A DNA stretch of 64,000 bases from the NCBI GenBank assembly GCA_041398825.1, contig JAWKTX010000015.1, positions 62,001 through 126,000 on the forward strand, in the 5' to 3' direction. Source of the DNA: Planctomycetaceae bacterium (GTDB lineage Bacteria; Planctomycetota; Planctomycetia; Planctomycetales; Planctomycetaceae). Position numbers and translations under genes: made by a program. The notes under the pieces were generated by a model. The model was given only the letters and a program-made list of their open reading frames with translations, searched no databases and had not been told where the DNA came from. Each line of letters starts with the position of its first letter. Within the stretch, counting starts at the first letter, position 1. This document shows positions 9,318 to 19,161 of the stretch, piece by piece.

Positions 9318-10651
9318 TCAGACATTCACCTGTTGTTGCAGGTTCTTAAAATGGTCTCGACGAGCTTCCGGCAGCTTCTCAAGAATCTCATTCCGAAGTT
9401 GGTGTGCCATACGTTCGCGATTCCTGTTATTTGAAGGAGCGAGCGTCACAGGGGGCAACATGATCGGAGCCTCCCAGAGTCCGGTCCTGGATTTGCCTGA
9501 AGCACCAGGTAGTAGCTGAACGCTCCTTCATCCGTATCTGGCGCACCCGGATTTCGAGACACCTTTTCAACCTGACATCCCATCAGGCTCAATAACGGAA
9601 CCTGCCATCGCTCCGCGTCGCCTTCATAAAGCAGCGCATCCGAAGTTATCTTCAGAAACCCGGAATCTGAATTGCTCATCAGCATCACTTTGCCCCAGTT
9701 CTTTCGAGGCACTATGTCAATGTAATGAGACTCTGTATCTTCTGAATCAATGATTGCATCGGGTCGATGGCGCAGGCGAATCCGCATCAGGCTGCGAATC
9801 CACAAGTTGGGCAAATGGTCGCCCCAGGCTGCGACCAGCACGAACGGAACAACCAGACAGCCGAACCCACCACCAATCCAGAGTGCAACGGATAAGGTGT
9901 CAAGTTCAGCACGATGCATCCAGGTGTAGATCCAGATGCCAATTGACGAAATCAACGCAGCCACCAGCGGACCTAAACTGATGACTGTACAGCAAATGAT
10001 CACGGGACGACTAAGAACACGCTGGTCCGCGGGCTGATCGAATTCCCAGATACGCGCCATCCCTGTGACTCTGGGTGCCGTCCGCTCCACCTCTTCCAGA
10101 GTCATCGGCGCCGTGGAACGCCGTATGGTAACCGGCTCCCAGTCCTTCAGTTCGACCGTGACGCCCTGATCATGCAGAACCTGTGCCAGCTTTTCGCAGG
10201 CTACCGATCCAGGAATACCAACCAGAACGATGCCATTCAGCGCCTTCACAGTCATCAGCCCGAATTTCAGTTCGCACTCTTCTGGTCGCTGGATAATGAC
10301 GCGAGCAATGCCGGCCAGGGGGACGGTCGTCAACGCTGTCATCATGCCGGCATTTGCAAAACAAGTGATGTTCTTTTCGTCGATAGAAATATCTCGCTGA
10401 AACCAGACCAGTTCGCGAACAGCCACCAACAGAACGCCAACTCCCATACCAGCCAGAATGGCAAGTGGGACGGAAAGCCTGGGCCCCCCGGCATCGATCC
10501 CGAAGCGGGCTGCCATCAGACCGGCCGACATCACCACTGCAACAACAATTGCGAGTATGATTTTCCCGCGCCATTCACTCCGAGTACGCATCCGCGGGAC
10601 AAAGAAAATCGGCTCATTCCATCGCATCAGGTTCCGCTTAAAAATGGCCAT
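9318..10651 (-). pseudogene. Four-helix membrane protein with a frameshift near the 3' end
   Basis: Reading from ATG 10651, the frame encodes hydrophobic helices at about residues 29-48, 58-80, 215-240 and 250-275 and a soluble C-terminal part. It stops early at 9446 after a non-homologous-looking tail (GRLRSCCPL). In the -1 frame the sequence continues as GKSRTGLWEAPIMLPPVTL and then a charged helix ending KNLQQQVNV at a TGA (9318-9320). That continuation has normal protein character and starts exactly where the first frame becomes implausible. Adding one G in the run at 9495-9499 would rejoin the frames to give about 444 residues. The cause may be a real mutation, a sequencing or assembly error, or less likely programmed frameshifting. 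I do not recognise the family. Confidence 0.6.
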
Positions 10652-11109
10652 GGCTTGCTGGTTCCCGAGTCATCGGTTTTGAAGGGCTCTACACGTGTAT
10701 TCGCGAATAAGCCTGCTGTCTTCGGCTTTCAGTGACAACATAACCTGACCCCGACTCCGGAGCAATCAGCGAAAAGCGTGTGGAATGCGCGGGCAAAGGA
10801 ATGCGGAAATCCGCGGCCGAATATCACAGGTGTTCAAAACGCCGGAAGCCCCACTCATCAGGCCCGGCGCGGTTGGGCTGACGACAGTTTTGGGAAAGGT
10901 AGCCCGGCGCATCAGCGGGTGATCGCCTTCACCCCAAAAGGCGATGCGATGGTGAGGCGAAAAGGGGCCCGGCCCCCGTTTGCTGATCCCGAGCTGAGCG
11001 GCGCCCACCCATCCACACAAGAACGGCGAATTCGAAATACAAATCTCCAATCTGAAACTTGATCTCTGCTAACTCCGTTGCTGTCCCGATTTTTCATCGA
11101 ACTGCCAAG
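10652..11109. other. Gene-free stretch
   Basis: These 458 bases lie upstream of the frameshifted membrane protein and downstream of the GDPD gene, both on the minus strand. Small ORFs open on both strands at 10766-11062 look like chance frames in GC-rich sequence: their products are rich in Arg, Pro and Cys and no ribosome binding site precedes them. A GC palindrome (GGGGCCCGGCCCC) lies near 10965. Nothing else is supported. Confidence 0.4.
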
Positions 11110-11955
11110 CTAACGTTCCAGGTTTCGACTTGTGTGGTCATTCAACGAGGCATCGAACTTTCTCAGCGCAGGAAAAAGTTCAAGCGGGTAATCCGTCAGA
11201 ATGCCATGGATACCAGCCTGAACAGCATGTCCCCAGTTCTCCGGGACTTGGCCACTGACCGTCGCTCCGGCAATGAAAGCTCGTTTGCCCCCACTCCGAA
11301 GGGCCTTCATTTGTTCTTCCGGGGGCAGATAACGAAAATAGACCCAGTCTGCATTTGCAGACGCGAGAGCCTGTGGAAATTCTTCTGCAGTGTTTGCGAC
11401 CGCGGCCGTCTGTGCGGCCGTTGAAACTTGTTTGATGCGGTCTCTTATCGCTGGCTCAGAAATCGTTTTACCGATAAACAGCAAGCGATGCAGCACCTGA
11501 TGTGTTTCAGCCATTCGCACAACCTCCTGCTCACCACCGTCTTTGATATCCACAGCAATCAGCACATCATGTTGTCGATATTGAGCAATCAGTCGCAGTA
11601 CTTCATCGACTGTTGGCACCTTTTCACCAGCAAATCTGGGATCAAACCACCGACCGGCGTCCATTTGACGAATTTCTTCAAGAGTTAAGTCAACGACTTT
11701 ACCCGTTCCATTGGTTGTGCGATCGACGGTGTCGTCGTGAATACAGATCAAATGCCCGTCACGTGTTCTCTTGATATCAAATTCAAACCCCAGCCGCAGT
11801 TCGAGGCAGGCCTGGAAGTTACCGAGTGTGTTTTCGGGGGCATGAAGCAGCAATCCCCGGTGAGCGACAACATAAGGTGGCTCGGTGGCACTGGTCTTCA
11901 TCAAACCGGCGGGGAAGCAAACAGCCAGGACGACGAAACAGAGTCTTGCAAACAT
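11110..11955 (-). CDS. Secreted glycerophosphodiester phosphodiesterase
   Basis: The enzyme hydrolyses glycerophosphodiesters to an alcohol and glycerol 3-phosphate. The 281-residue product has a signal peptide (MFARLCFVVLAVCFPAGLM) and then a complete GDPD TIM barrel. The catalytic motif is HRG (32-34) with PENT (40-43). The metal ligands lie in FEFD (57-60), and the second catalytic His in CIHDDTVDRTTNGTG is at about 73. Later barrel segments include VPTVDEVL, VLIAVDIKDGG and a final GIHGILTDYP, the usual end of the family. GAGGTAA five bases before the ATG supports the start. Export suggests scavenging of lipid-derived phosphodiesters outside the cytoplasm. It appears monocistronic. Confidence 0.9.
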   Translation of the reverse strand: MFARLCFVVLAVCFPAGLMKTSATEPPYVVAHRGLLLHAPENTLGNFQACLELRLGFEFDIKRTRDGHLICIHDDTVDRTTNGTGKVVDLTLEEIRQMDAGRWFDPRFAGEKVPTVDEVLRLIAQYRQHDVLIAVDIKDGGEQEVVRMAETHQVLHRLLFIGKTISEPAIRDRIKQVSTAAQTAAVANTAEEFPQALASANADWVYFRYLPPEEQMKALRSGGKRAFIAGATVSGQVPENWGHAVQAGIHGILTDYPLELFPALRKFDASLNDHTSRNLER

Positions 11956-12009
11956 GCCGTTACCTCGGAAAAGAATGCGTCAATGGTCTTTTTGGGTTCC
12001 GCCCCAAAC

Positions 12010-12110
12010 AACATGGAGTCGTCCTGGCCGCGCTTTGCCTCAGGCCACGACGACTCCATGTTTATTCCTTGCACATGCATGATGCTCGCTGAACATGCAT
12101 GATGCTCGCT
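12010..12110. repeat. Long hairpin plus 20-bp direct repeat
   Basis: AACATGGAGTCGTCCTGGCC (12010-12029) is an inverted copy of bases 12043-12062 with a single mismatch, forming a 20-bp stem with a 13-base loop. Immediately after it, ACATGCATGATGCTCGCT occurs twice (12073-12090 and 12093-12110), two bases apart. The element lies between two minus-strand genes, downstream of ppk2 and upstream of the GDPD gene. It could be a terminator, an RNA structure or a small mobile or REP-like repeat. Only the structure is certain. Confidence 0.7.
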
Positions 12111-12177
12111 CTGCAGCATACCGGACAATCTTCCGCGGAATCCAGGTATGGTCATTCCGTCAGATCAGGTGATTTGG

Positions 12178-13302
12178 TCAATCCTGATCGGCATATTGCA
12201 CCTGCGGCCTGCCGACCAGTAAAGGATCAGTCGGTCCGATGGCGGCAAGGTCCCGACCGTCAAAATTTATGTTGTGAAGTACATGTCGCAATGCGTTCAG
12301 TCGGGCTCTTTTCTTGCAGTCAGACTTAACGACAGTCCACGGCGAATCCACAGTATCGGTGTGATGAAACATCGCCTCTTTGGCTTTTGTGTATTCGTCC
12401 CATTTATCAAGCGACGCAAGGTCGACCGGCGAAAGCTTCCATTGCTTGAGCGGGTGTCGTTCGCGTTCCCTGAAGCGTCTTCGCTGTTCATCACGGCTGA
12501 CGGAGAACCAGAACTTCATCAAGACAATTCCGCTTCGCACCAGGTTGCGTTCGAACTCCGGGACCTGCCTCATGAATTCGTCGTAATCATCATCCGAACA
12601 AAACCCCATCACTCGTTCGACACCAGCCCGATTGTACCACGAACGATCGAACAGAATGATCTCGCCACGCGTTGGCAGATGTTCCACGTATCGCTGAAAG
12701 TACCATTGCCCGGATTCTGCCTCCGTTGGCTTTTCAAGTGCGACGACTCGAGCACCGCGGGGATTGAGGTGTTCCATGAATCGCTTGATTGTGCCTCCTT
12801 TACCTGCCGCATCACGGCCTTCAAACAGGATTACGATTCTCGCTCCTGTTTTTTTAACCCAGGCCTGCAGCTTCAGGAGTTCGACCTGCAGTTTGTATTT
12901 TTGCTTTTCATAAGACTTTCTGGACATCAGATTCTTGTACGGATACCCACCCTGTCGCCAGTTTTCTGACAGGACATCATCGGGAGATATTTTTTCAGAA
13001 CTGACTGCTGGTTCGCGGCCGAGGAGTGCGTTGCGGATTACGTTTGCATCGTCGGCAGATGTTCCATCCATAATCGCATGCAGAACTTTGGCAATGGTTT
13101 CGGGATCATGCGGCGGGATTTCGGCCACGATATCCCTTACCGCGTTGATCTTGGCCTCCTGAGCCGCACTGATGGCGCTGGCGACTGTGTACTTCTCAAT
13201 TCCCGACTTCGACTTTGAGGGCACCGTATCGCCGGCAACCACTTCGCGGGGTGTTGTGTCATCATCAAGCTTCCGCATGTCGCCAAATGTTTGATTTGCC
13301 AT
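12178..13302 (-). CDS. ppk2: Polyphosphate kinase 2 (PPK2)
   Basis: PPK2 transfers phosphate between inorganic polyphosphate and nucleotides. The 374-residue product has an N-terminal extension of about 110 residues that is not part of the kinase core, then the family core. The core has Walker A GRDAAGKGG (about 162-170), the DRSWYNRAG motif (about 219-227), and a lid region with SRDEQRRRFRERERHPLKQWKLSP. The domain order fits single-domain PPK2 enzymes; whether ADP or GDP/AMP is preferred cannot be read safely. GGTGAG upstream supports ATG 13302 over a start 16 codons earlier. It lies just downstream of a secreted serine hydrolase on the same strand, with 87 bases between, so cotranscription is possible but functional linkage is unclear. 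Confidence 0.93.
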   Translation of the reverse strand: MANQTFGDMRKLDDDTTPREVVAGDTVPSKSKSGIEKYTVASAISAAQEAKINAVRDIVAEIPPHDPETIAKVLHAIMDGTSADDANVIRNALLGREPAVSSEKISPDDVLSENWRQGGYPYKNLMSRKSYEKQKYKLQVELLKLQAWVKKTGARIVILFEGRDAAGKGGTIKRFMEHLNPRGARVVALEKPTEAESGQWYFQRYVEHLPTRGEIILFDRSWYNRAGVERVMGFCSDDDYDEFMRQVPEFERNLVRSGIVLMKFWFSVSRDEQRRRFRERERHPLKQWKLSPVDLASLDKWDEYTKAKEAMFHHTDTVDSPWTVVKSDCKKRARLNALRHVLHNINFDGRDLAAIGPTDPLLVGRPQVQYADQD

Positions 13303-13389
13303 GTTCTCACCACTCCGCGTTAAACTCTGCGTCGCACTCGTTCGTGTCACTCAGCCGATTGGTTCTCTACTTCATCACTTGTTTCGATA

Positions 13390-15006
13390 TCATTCGTCTT
13401 CTCGTGATCCGATTCGTCTGAAGTCCAGTTCGTAGAACCAGAGATCGTCGTTTGGTACATCCAGCCGCAGTTGCTGAAACACCTGCTTCGCATCAGGCAC
13501 GAACTGAATTGTCCCGTCACCAAACCAGGCAAATTGATTTCGCCAGCGAATTCGAAATGTGTCGAATTGAATGTGCTCCAGGTCCGCGATCAGATGTTCA
13601 TTGGGCAGCAGACGCAGCACAAGCCCCTGTCCTTCTTTTGTAACACTCGCATCGCCATAAAGTGGACAACGAAATTCACCGGCATAGGCATCCAGCGACC
13701 GCGAAGGTTGTGTTCCAGTGACAGTTGCAGCAACCGTCTTTTCAATCCGATCATGGAAATCCAGTCGTCCCTTTCGGTCAGTGACCAGATCTTCTGTCAG
13801 CCATTCGCGTTGCGAACCGCCCAGATAACGGTCCATGACTGTATTCGCAATCGCAGGCGAAATACCGGTCATACTGTTGGTGAGAACGACGATGCCAAGA
13901 TTCTCGTCTGGCACCATCAGCACATGCGAGTACATGCCATCGTAGCCGCCACCATGCGACACCGTCATTCGTCCTTTGTAATCGGACAGCACCCAGCCTA
14001 ATCCATATCCACGAAAGTGTGTCGACGGAAATCGCTTCTGATAACCGGAACTTACAGACATCACGTTGTGGACTTTCCACATTCGATCTGATGATCGTCT
14101 GGAAAACAATGACGTCCCATCAGGCAGCTCTCCACGGTTGAGCTGAACGATCAGCCATTTTGCCATGTCATTCGTACTCGAAATAATCCCGCCGGCTGCC
14201 GCCATTGTGTCCCAGTTGACCCAGGGGATGGGTGTGACGGATTCAGGTGTCGGTTTATGCGGCGTTGCAATGTTGCTGGTCGACTGCAGGGCGGAGACAG
14301 ACGCAAGCGTGCGATTCATTCCAACGGGCTTTAAGATTCTCTGAGCAACAAAGTCCGACCAGCTGTTTCCGCTCGCCTTGGCAATCACTTCACCGGCTGC
14401 CAGAAACATCAGATTGCTGTATCCATAACTGGCACGGAATTGTCCTTCTGGTTTCAAATGCCGGGCTCTGCGCAGAACTTCTTCCGGGGAATACGGAGTG
14501 CCCCACCAAAGCAGGTCGCCGCTGAAAGTCCCAAGGCCACTGCGGTGACAAAGCAAATCATCGATGCGAAGCTCCGAGGAGACCCAGGGGTCGTACAATT
14601 GAAGCCACGGAAGATACTTCTGAACCCGATCACTCAAATCCAGAACGCCGTCTTCCTCTAGGATCGCCAATGCAGCCGATGTGAACGCCTTGGAGTTTGA
14701 GGCAATTGCAAACAGAGTATCCCCATCCACCAACTCCTCCCTGCCAAGCTCCCGCACGCCGAATCCTTCGGAGAAAATCACCTGCCCGTCCCTGACAATG
14801 GACACTGCCAGACCGGGGACGCCCCAGCGAACCCTCGCTTCGGAAATTGCTGAACGAATCGCTTCGACATCAACATCCTGCCCCGCGGAACCAACGGGAA
14901 CTGACAAGACCTGCGATTGCGCTGGAGTTGTTTCGACCTGAGCGAACGACGGCCCGGAAGCACACAAGGCAACCAGCCACATCACAAGAAGTACGCAGTT
15001 CTTCAT
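13390..15006 (-). CDS. Secreted beta-lactamase-family serine hydrolase
   Basis: The 538-residue product has a signal peptide (MKNCVLLVMWLVALCASGPSFAQ) and a class C beta-lactamase-like (PF00144-type) hydrolase domain. The SxxK motif is S103-N-S-K106, the Tyr motif appears as Y-G-Y-S-N near 188, and the third box is HGGG near 346. A C-terminal domain of about 120 residues (from LDAYAGEFRCPLYGD) resembles the DUF3471-like beta-barrel often appended to such enzymes. Relatives act as esterases, D-amino peptidases or penicillin-binding-like enzymes; the substrate cannot be read here. The start at 15006 puts the signal peptide first; the frame runs 24 codons further upstream. Confidence 0.88.
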   Translation of the reverse strand: MKNCVLLVMWLVALCASGPSFAQVETTPAQSQVLSVPVGSAGQDVDVEAIRSAISEARVRWGVPGLAVSIVRDGQVIFSEGFGVRELGREELVDGDTLFAIASNSKAFTSAALAILEEDGVLDLSDRVQKYLPWLQLYDPWVSSELRIDDLLCHRSGLGTFSGDLLWWGTPYSPEEVLRRARHLKPEGQFRASYGYSNLMFLAAGEVIAKASGNSWSDFVAQRILKPVGMNRTLASVSALQSTSNIATPHKPTPESVTPIPWVNWDTMAAAGGIISSTNDMAKWLIVQLNRGELPDGTSLFSRRSSDRMWKVHNVMSVSSGYQKRFPSTHFRGYGLGWVLSDYKGRMTVSHGGGYDGMYSHVLMVPDENLGIVVLTNSMTGISPAIANTVMDRYLGGSQREWLTEDLVTDRKGRLDFHDRIEKTVAATVTGTQPSRSLDAYAGEFRCPLYGDASVTKEGQGLVLRLLPNEHLIADLEHIQFDTFRIRWRNQFAWFGDGTIQFVPDAKQVFQQLRLDVPNDDLWFYELDFRRIGSREDE

Positions 15007-15320
15007 TCCACGCCTCGAATCGTCACCAGTCAGTATTTGGAACACGAACTTATTCGGCTGCAACACCAAACAGGCCAAACATCATAGCATTGAATCGCCG
15101 TCCAACCGCACGCCACACAGGATCCAAAAACAACAGGAATTCGAATTTGTCAGGAACTCTCCTTGCTCTGGAATTCGTATCCGCACTTATCGACGTCGAA
15201 TAATGGGCCAGCGAATCACTGGCTCAGCAATGCTTCTCCGGTGGGCAGCAAACACGTCTTCGATGCGCACTGCACAGTCGCTCGTCAAAAACTTTTCCTA
15301 TCAGGCAGCATGGTCTAACC

Positions 15321-15423
15321 TAACTGTCCATTGAAAAACCGGGACAGGCAGGCAGGATGACTGGAAACCATCGTATTGTCAGGTCTCCTGCTCGAGCCAG
15401 TCCCGTTTTTCAATAGGCTGCTA
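15321..15423 (+). repeat. MITE-like dispersed repeat, copy 1
   Basis: This is the first of four near-identical elements of about 95-105 bp in the window (others at 34200-34305, 43210-43306 and, inverted, 46381-46480). The shared core includes GAAAAACCGGGACAGGC, GACTGGAAACC, AGGTCTCC and CGAGCCAGTCCC. The two ends form an imperfect inverted repeat (AAAAACCGGGACAGGC against GCCAGTCCCGTTTTT). No ORF is inside. Confidence 0.85.
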
Positions 15424-15476
15424 ATTAAGCTAAGAGTTCTTTCTTTGGGCGACAAAGGCAAGCGAATTCTGTTTGC

Positions 15477-15490
15477 GTCACATATGTGAC
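15477..15490. promoter_or_regulatory. Perfect 14-bp palindrome, possible operator
   Basis: GTCACATATGTGAC is a perfect palindrome resembling the TGTGA-TCACA half-sites bound by CRP/FNR-family regulators, but with the halves closer together. It lies in a gene-poor region about 450 bases upstream of the NTF2-like gene. Function is a guess. Confidence 0.25.
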
Positions 15491-15936
15491 CATGGACATT
15501 CTCAGATTCGTTTCGCTGGTATCACAGACATCACAAATTGAGTATCGTTGCGGTAGAGCAGATTCACTGTTCGTTGAAGTTCGTCGCACGTCTCTCGCTT
15601 GCGCAATGCCTGAACCATTTTCAGAGGTTCCACGCGAGATCATTCGCGGGGAAAGCAACAACGAAGTTTCCTGACAGCTCATACAGGACGTGCCGAATAA
15701 ACAGGAAGTCGAACCGGAGACATCCACGCAATCACGGCCTTACGAGATGTCAGACCCGGGATCAAACTGCGATCCCGGCAACATCGTCTGTTGGAAGAAG
15801 CTTTCTGTTCACTTCAGGATTCCGGCGAACCACGCGCTGCACGCGAGGAGACGGAAGAGCCGGACTGATCGTCAACATCGCACATGTCCGCAGCGTGAAC
15901 ATCGTGTTCATTTCTCAAAAGGATGCAACGGCTGCC

Positions 15937-16356
15937 ATGGAAACAGATCCATCCCTCAGCGCGATCGCCGCAGAACTCGATTCGATGCACGCCAGTGCAC
16001 GTCAGGCGTTTTGCGCCAGGGACATTGATGCATACAGAACGTTCTTCACGGAAGACCTTCGCTACATTCAGGCTGATGGGAAACAGATTAACCGCGATGA
16101 ACTCTTGCGTCACGTCAGGAAACAACTGTCCCAATTCAAAACTGTCGATTCTGAAATGACTCGCGAATCCATTGCTGTAAATAACAACGGAACCGCAACT
16201 CCAATTCTGAACCAGACAGGCATCTATACACTTTCGGTTTTCGTATTCTTCACAAGAACCTGGAACATCAATCGCCGCGGAAAATACACCTACCGAAAGA
16301 CAGATGGCCGTTGGCAGATCTGTCATGTTGAAGTCTTTTCTGAAACAGTAAACTGA
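15937..16356 (+). CDS. NTF2-like (SnoaL/DUF4440-type) protein
   Basis: The 139-residue product has the layout of a cone-shaped NTF2-like domain: a long first helix (AAELDSMHASARQAFCARDIDAYRTFF), the conserved DLRYIQADGK..NRDELL turn, and a final hairpin ending YRKTDGRWQICHVEVFS, the usual C-terminal signature of DUF4440 proteins. Such domains serve as small enzymes, ligand binders or association domains, and the sequence does not show which. The start is uncertain. ATG 15937 gives a complete domain; AAAAGGA lies 13 bases upstream, and the frame is open much further but without domain content. It has no operon neighbour. Confidence 0.65.
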   Translation: METDPSLSAIAAELDSMHASARQAFCARDIDAYRTFFTEDLRYIQADGKQINRDELLRHVRKQLSQFKTVDSEMTRESIAVNNNGTATPILNQTGIYTLSVFVFFTRTWNINRRGKYTYRKTDGRWQICHVEVFSETVN

Positions 16357-17406
16357 CATTCAACCGAAAGCCTGGAAAATCACTGTGCGGTAAATCACTG
16401 TGCGGTAATGGGGCTCGTGCATCTGAAAATCGTGCTGGTCGGCCGGCCACTGTTGGTTTTTCGCAATGGCCAGCGAGAGTCAAGTTCGTTCGATGACCTG
16501 TTCGGAGGAGGTGACGTCAGGATCCAATTGCGCGACGCAGTCGAAACTGTCCATGTGATTCGCTACGCCAGACTCAAGGCACTGGCAACCACCATCTCAG
16601 ATGTTCCCGGGTTGTCGTAATGTCTCAGGCGTCCTGACCTCAATCGTTCGAATCTCGCGAACTGCCTGACTGTAACCCGGATAACGCAGTCGCACTGCGC
16701 TGAGAAAACTTTGCAATTCCAACAGCCCCTTCGGAGCCAATCGGGTTGCACGCGACAAATGCGACAGCGGCTTATGACGACGTGAAGATCGCCGTTCCTG
16801 CACGAACGCTTGTTACATTGGCCGAGCATCGTCGAAGCGATTGACCTGACATAAATCATTTTGACGACCACAGACACCTGCCGCGTGTGGCAACGCATAA
16901 CCCCATCGTTTCATGACCATATCGTTTTGAGTGAACGATGCTGGAGGCCCACAAAGGGGCGCAACACCTGGAAATATCAGGTCCGGAATCCGATTGACCG
17001 ACGATTCCGACGAAGTCTGCTTCCCAAACATCGCATTCTGGACAGGTCCATCAGATTAGCGTTGCTGGTGGGGAATTCCTGAAATAGAGTTCGTCCGGAC
17101 ATCCAGCTTCCAGAAACTCACGGGCTGTTTTGCGGTGACTCCGCGATCTGCGTTGCCGCTCGAAACACAGGACAGAATTTGCTGTGCCCGGCTGTTGGTT
17201 CCGCATTCCGCTTCCATTCGCGATCCGGACGAACGTTGAATCCAGTCGTTCACCTGCGTTTGGCCGGAAGTGCCGGTTCGGCCTCAGGCGTTTTCCTGCG
17301 GCGAACACTGGCTTCATGAATGACGGAAATTTACGGTTGTCCCGGCCTTTGTCCTCTGCCCGTCCTGCGGCAGAACACCATGCCCTTCTGTTGTGAAATT
17401 CAGTCA
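16357..17406. other. Long gene-poor region
   Basis: Over 1 kb has no supported gene. A 15-bp tandem duplication (AAATCACTGTGCGGT twice, 16377-16406) follows the NTF2-like gene. A 70-codon plus-strand ORF (16408-16620) and several overlapping minus-strand ORFs (16563-17407) have low-complexity or Cys/Arg-rich products and no ribosome binding site. The stretch may contain decayed coding sequence, but I could not identify any ancestor. The SulP promoter should lie near its right end. Confidence 0.4.
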
Positions 17407-19161
17407 ATGCTTGATTTGTTTGCGTCCGGAGAACAGAACGTTAAGAACGACGTTTTGTCCGGAATCACGGTTGCTCTGGCTCTTGTCCCTGAAGCGGTAG
17501 CGTTTGCATTTGTTGCGGGCGTCTCACCGATCATAGGTCTGTATTCGGCGTTCTTCCTGGGTCTGATCACCGCGATCTTCGGCGGCCGTCCGGGCATGAT
17601 TTCCGGGGCCACCGGCGCGATGGCTGTTGTCGTGGTTACACTGGTTGCACAACATGGCATTGAGTTCATGTTCCCCACCGTCATCCTCTGCGGGCTGCTT
17701 CAGGTCGTTGTTGGGTTGTGTCGCCTGGGCAAACTGATTCGTATGGTTCCCCATCCGGTCATGCTGGGGTTTGTCAACGGACTTGCAATCGTCATCTTCA
17801 CGGCTCAGTTCGGCAGCTTCAAAACGGTAAGCAATGTTGGGCGCCTGACCTACATGCAGGGACCAGCGCTGTGGATCATGCTGGGATTGATTGGCATAAC
17901 GATGGCTATCATCTGGTTGCTGCCGAAACTCACACGAGCCATACCCGCCTCACTCACAGCCATTCTTTTCGTCAGCGCCTTATCCGTGGTCCTGAATGCG
18001 ACGCTCGATCCGAGCCTGGCAGCACAGAACCAGCGACGTGTTGTTCTGACGGTCGGCGACATGCTTTACACGAATGCCATCGCCAATGCGGCATCTTCTG
18101 TCGAAGACACACCTGCAACAGATCCTCTCACTGACAATGATCTTCCGGAAGGATCAATGGCGACTGCAACGCGATTGCCGGAAGTCCCACCGGAGGCCGT
18201 CAGCCTGAGCGCCGGATTACCTCGACCATTTTTTCTGGACTTTGCTCTGCCACCGTTCACACCGGGCACGCTTTTCATCATCCTGCCTTATGCATTAACG
18301 CTGGCAGCCGTCGGTTTGATTGAGTCTCTGATGACACTGACTCTGGTCGATGAGATTACGGAAACACGTGGATCCGGTAATCGGGAGTGTCTCGGGCAGG
18401 GACTTGCAAATATCCTGTGCGGTCTGTTTGGAGGCATGGGGGGCTGCGCGATGATTGGCCAGTCACTGATCAATGTCAATTCCGGTGGACGCGGACGCTT
18501 GTCCGGAATTGTTGCCGCAGTCTGTCTGTTATTGTTTGTGCTGTTTCTGAGTCCGTTGATCGAAATGATTCCCATGGCAGCGCTTGTTGGCGTGATGTTC
18601 ATGGTGGTGATCGGCACATTCGAATGGGCTTCTCTGCGAATGATGCGCAAGGTGCCCGCATCGGACTATCTGGTCATGGTGATTGTGGCCGGCTACACAG
18701 TTCTCATGCACGACCTGGCATCTGCCGTTGTGATTGGCATTATCGCTTCCGCTCTGGTGTTCGCATGGCAGCAGGCCAAACATGTGGGAGCGGATGTCAA
18801 GTTCAATGAATTCGGCAGCAAGATCTATCAGTTACATGGGCCACTGTTCTTCGCGTCCGTGACATCTTTCCGGGATCTGTTCGACCCGAAATCCGATCCG
18901 GACGACGTCGTCATCGATTTCTACTATACCCGCGTTTACGACCAGTCCGGACTGGAAGCGATCAATTCCCTGGCTGAAAAGTACGCGCAGCTTAACAAAC
19001 GGCTTCACCTGACTCATTTGAGTCCGGAATGTCGATCGCTGCTGGATCGGGCGGGAGATCTCGTGGAAGTCAACCTGTCAGAAGACCCGCAATACCATAT
19101 CGCCACCGATCGCATCACAACCGGGCCCATGATTCCGGCACCTGCGATGGCTGAAACTTAG
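17407..19161 (+). CDS. SulP-family anion transporter with STAS domain
   Basis: SulP proteins move sulfate, bicarbonate or other small anions, often with sodium or protons. The 584-residue product has a typical N-terminus (DVLSGITVALALVPEAVAFA), about ten to twelve hydrophobic helices, and a cytoplasmic STAS domain from about residue 465 to 570. A periplasmic-side insert of about 60 residues, rich in Pro, Asp and Thr, separates two helices midway. The helix-1 region matches the bacterial BicA-like branch, but ion choice cannot be read from sequence. ATG 17407 is chosen over an upstream ATG because the family begins here. It overlaps the convergent SRPBCC gene by four bases at the 3' ends. Confidence 0.9.
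   Translation: MLDLFASGEQNVKNDVLSGITVALALVPEAVAFAFVAGVSPIIGLYSAFFLGLITAIFGGRPGMISGATGAMAVVVVTLVAQHGIEFMFPTVILCGLLQVVVGLCRLGKLIRMVPHPVMLGFVNGLAIVIFTAQFGSFKTVSNVGRLTYMQGPALWIMLGLIGITMAIIWLLPKLTRAIPASLTAILFVSALSVVLNATLDPSLAAQNQRRVVLTVGDMLYTNAIANAASSVEDTPATDPLTDNDLPEGSMATATRLPEVPPEAVSLSAGLPRPFFLDFALPPFTPGTLFIILPYALTLAAVGLIESLMTLTLVDEITETRGSGNRECLGQGLANILCGLFGGMGGCAMIGQSLINVNSGGRGRLSGIVAAVCLLLFVLFLSPLIEMIPMAALVGVMFMVVIGTFEWASLRMMRKVPASDYLVMVIVAGYTVLMHDLASAVVIGIIASALVFAWQQAKHVGADVKFNEFGSKIYQLHGPLFFASVTSFRDLFDPKSDPDDVVIDFYYTRVYDQSGLEAINSLAEKYAQLNKRLHLTHLSPECRSLLDRAGDLVEVNLSEDPQYHIATDRITTGPMIPAPAMAET

Larger units (their letters stand above)
15007..15936. other. Long gene-poor region with one MITE-like repeat
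   Basis: About 930 bases separate the serine hydrolase start from the NTF2-like gene. It holds copy 1 of the dispersed repeat (15321-15423) and a perfect 14-bp palindrome (15477-15490). ORFs of 60-100 codons on both strands at 15425-15727 overlap one another and have no ribosome binding sites; I do not regard them as genes. The promoter of the serine hydrolase should lie in the first 150 bases. Confidence 0.45.

Noticed and set aside
10766..11062. Paired plus and minus ORFs of 94 codons
   Set aside because: Both are open over the same GC-rich sequence, an effect of base composition; neither has a ribosome binding site or a sensible composition.
15538..15936. Long N-terminal extension of the NTF2-like protein
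   Set aside because: The extension of 133 residues is rich in Arg and His, has no domain, and its start codon has no ribosome binding site; the domain begins near residue 134.
16408..16620. 70-codon plus-strand ORF after the NTF2-like gene
   Set aside because: It has no Shine-Dalgarno, starts next to a 15-bp duplication, and overlaps competing minus-strand ORFs of similar quality.
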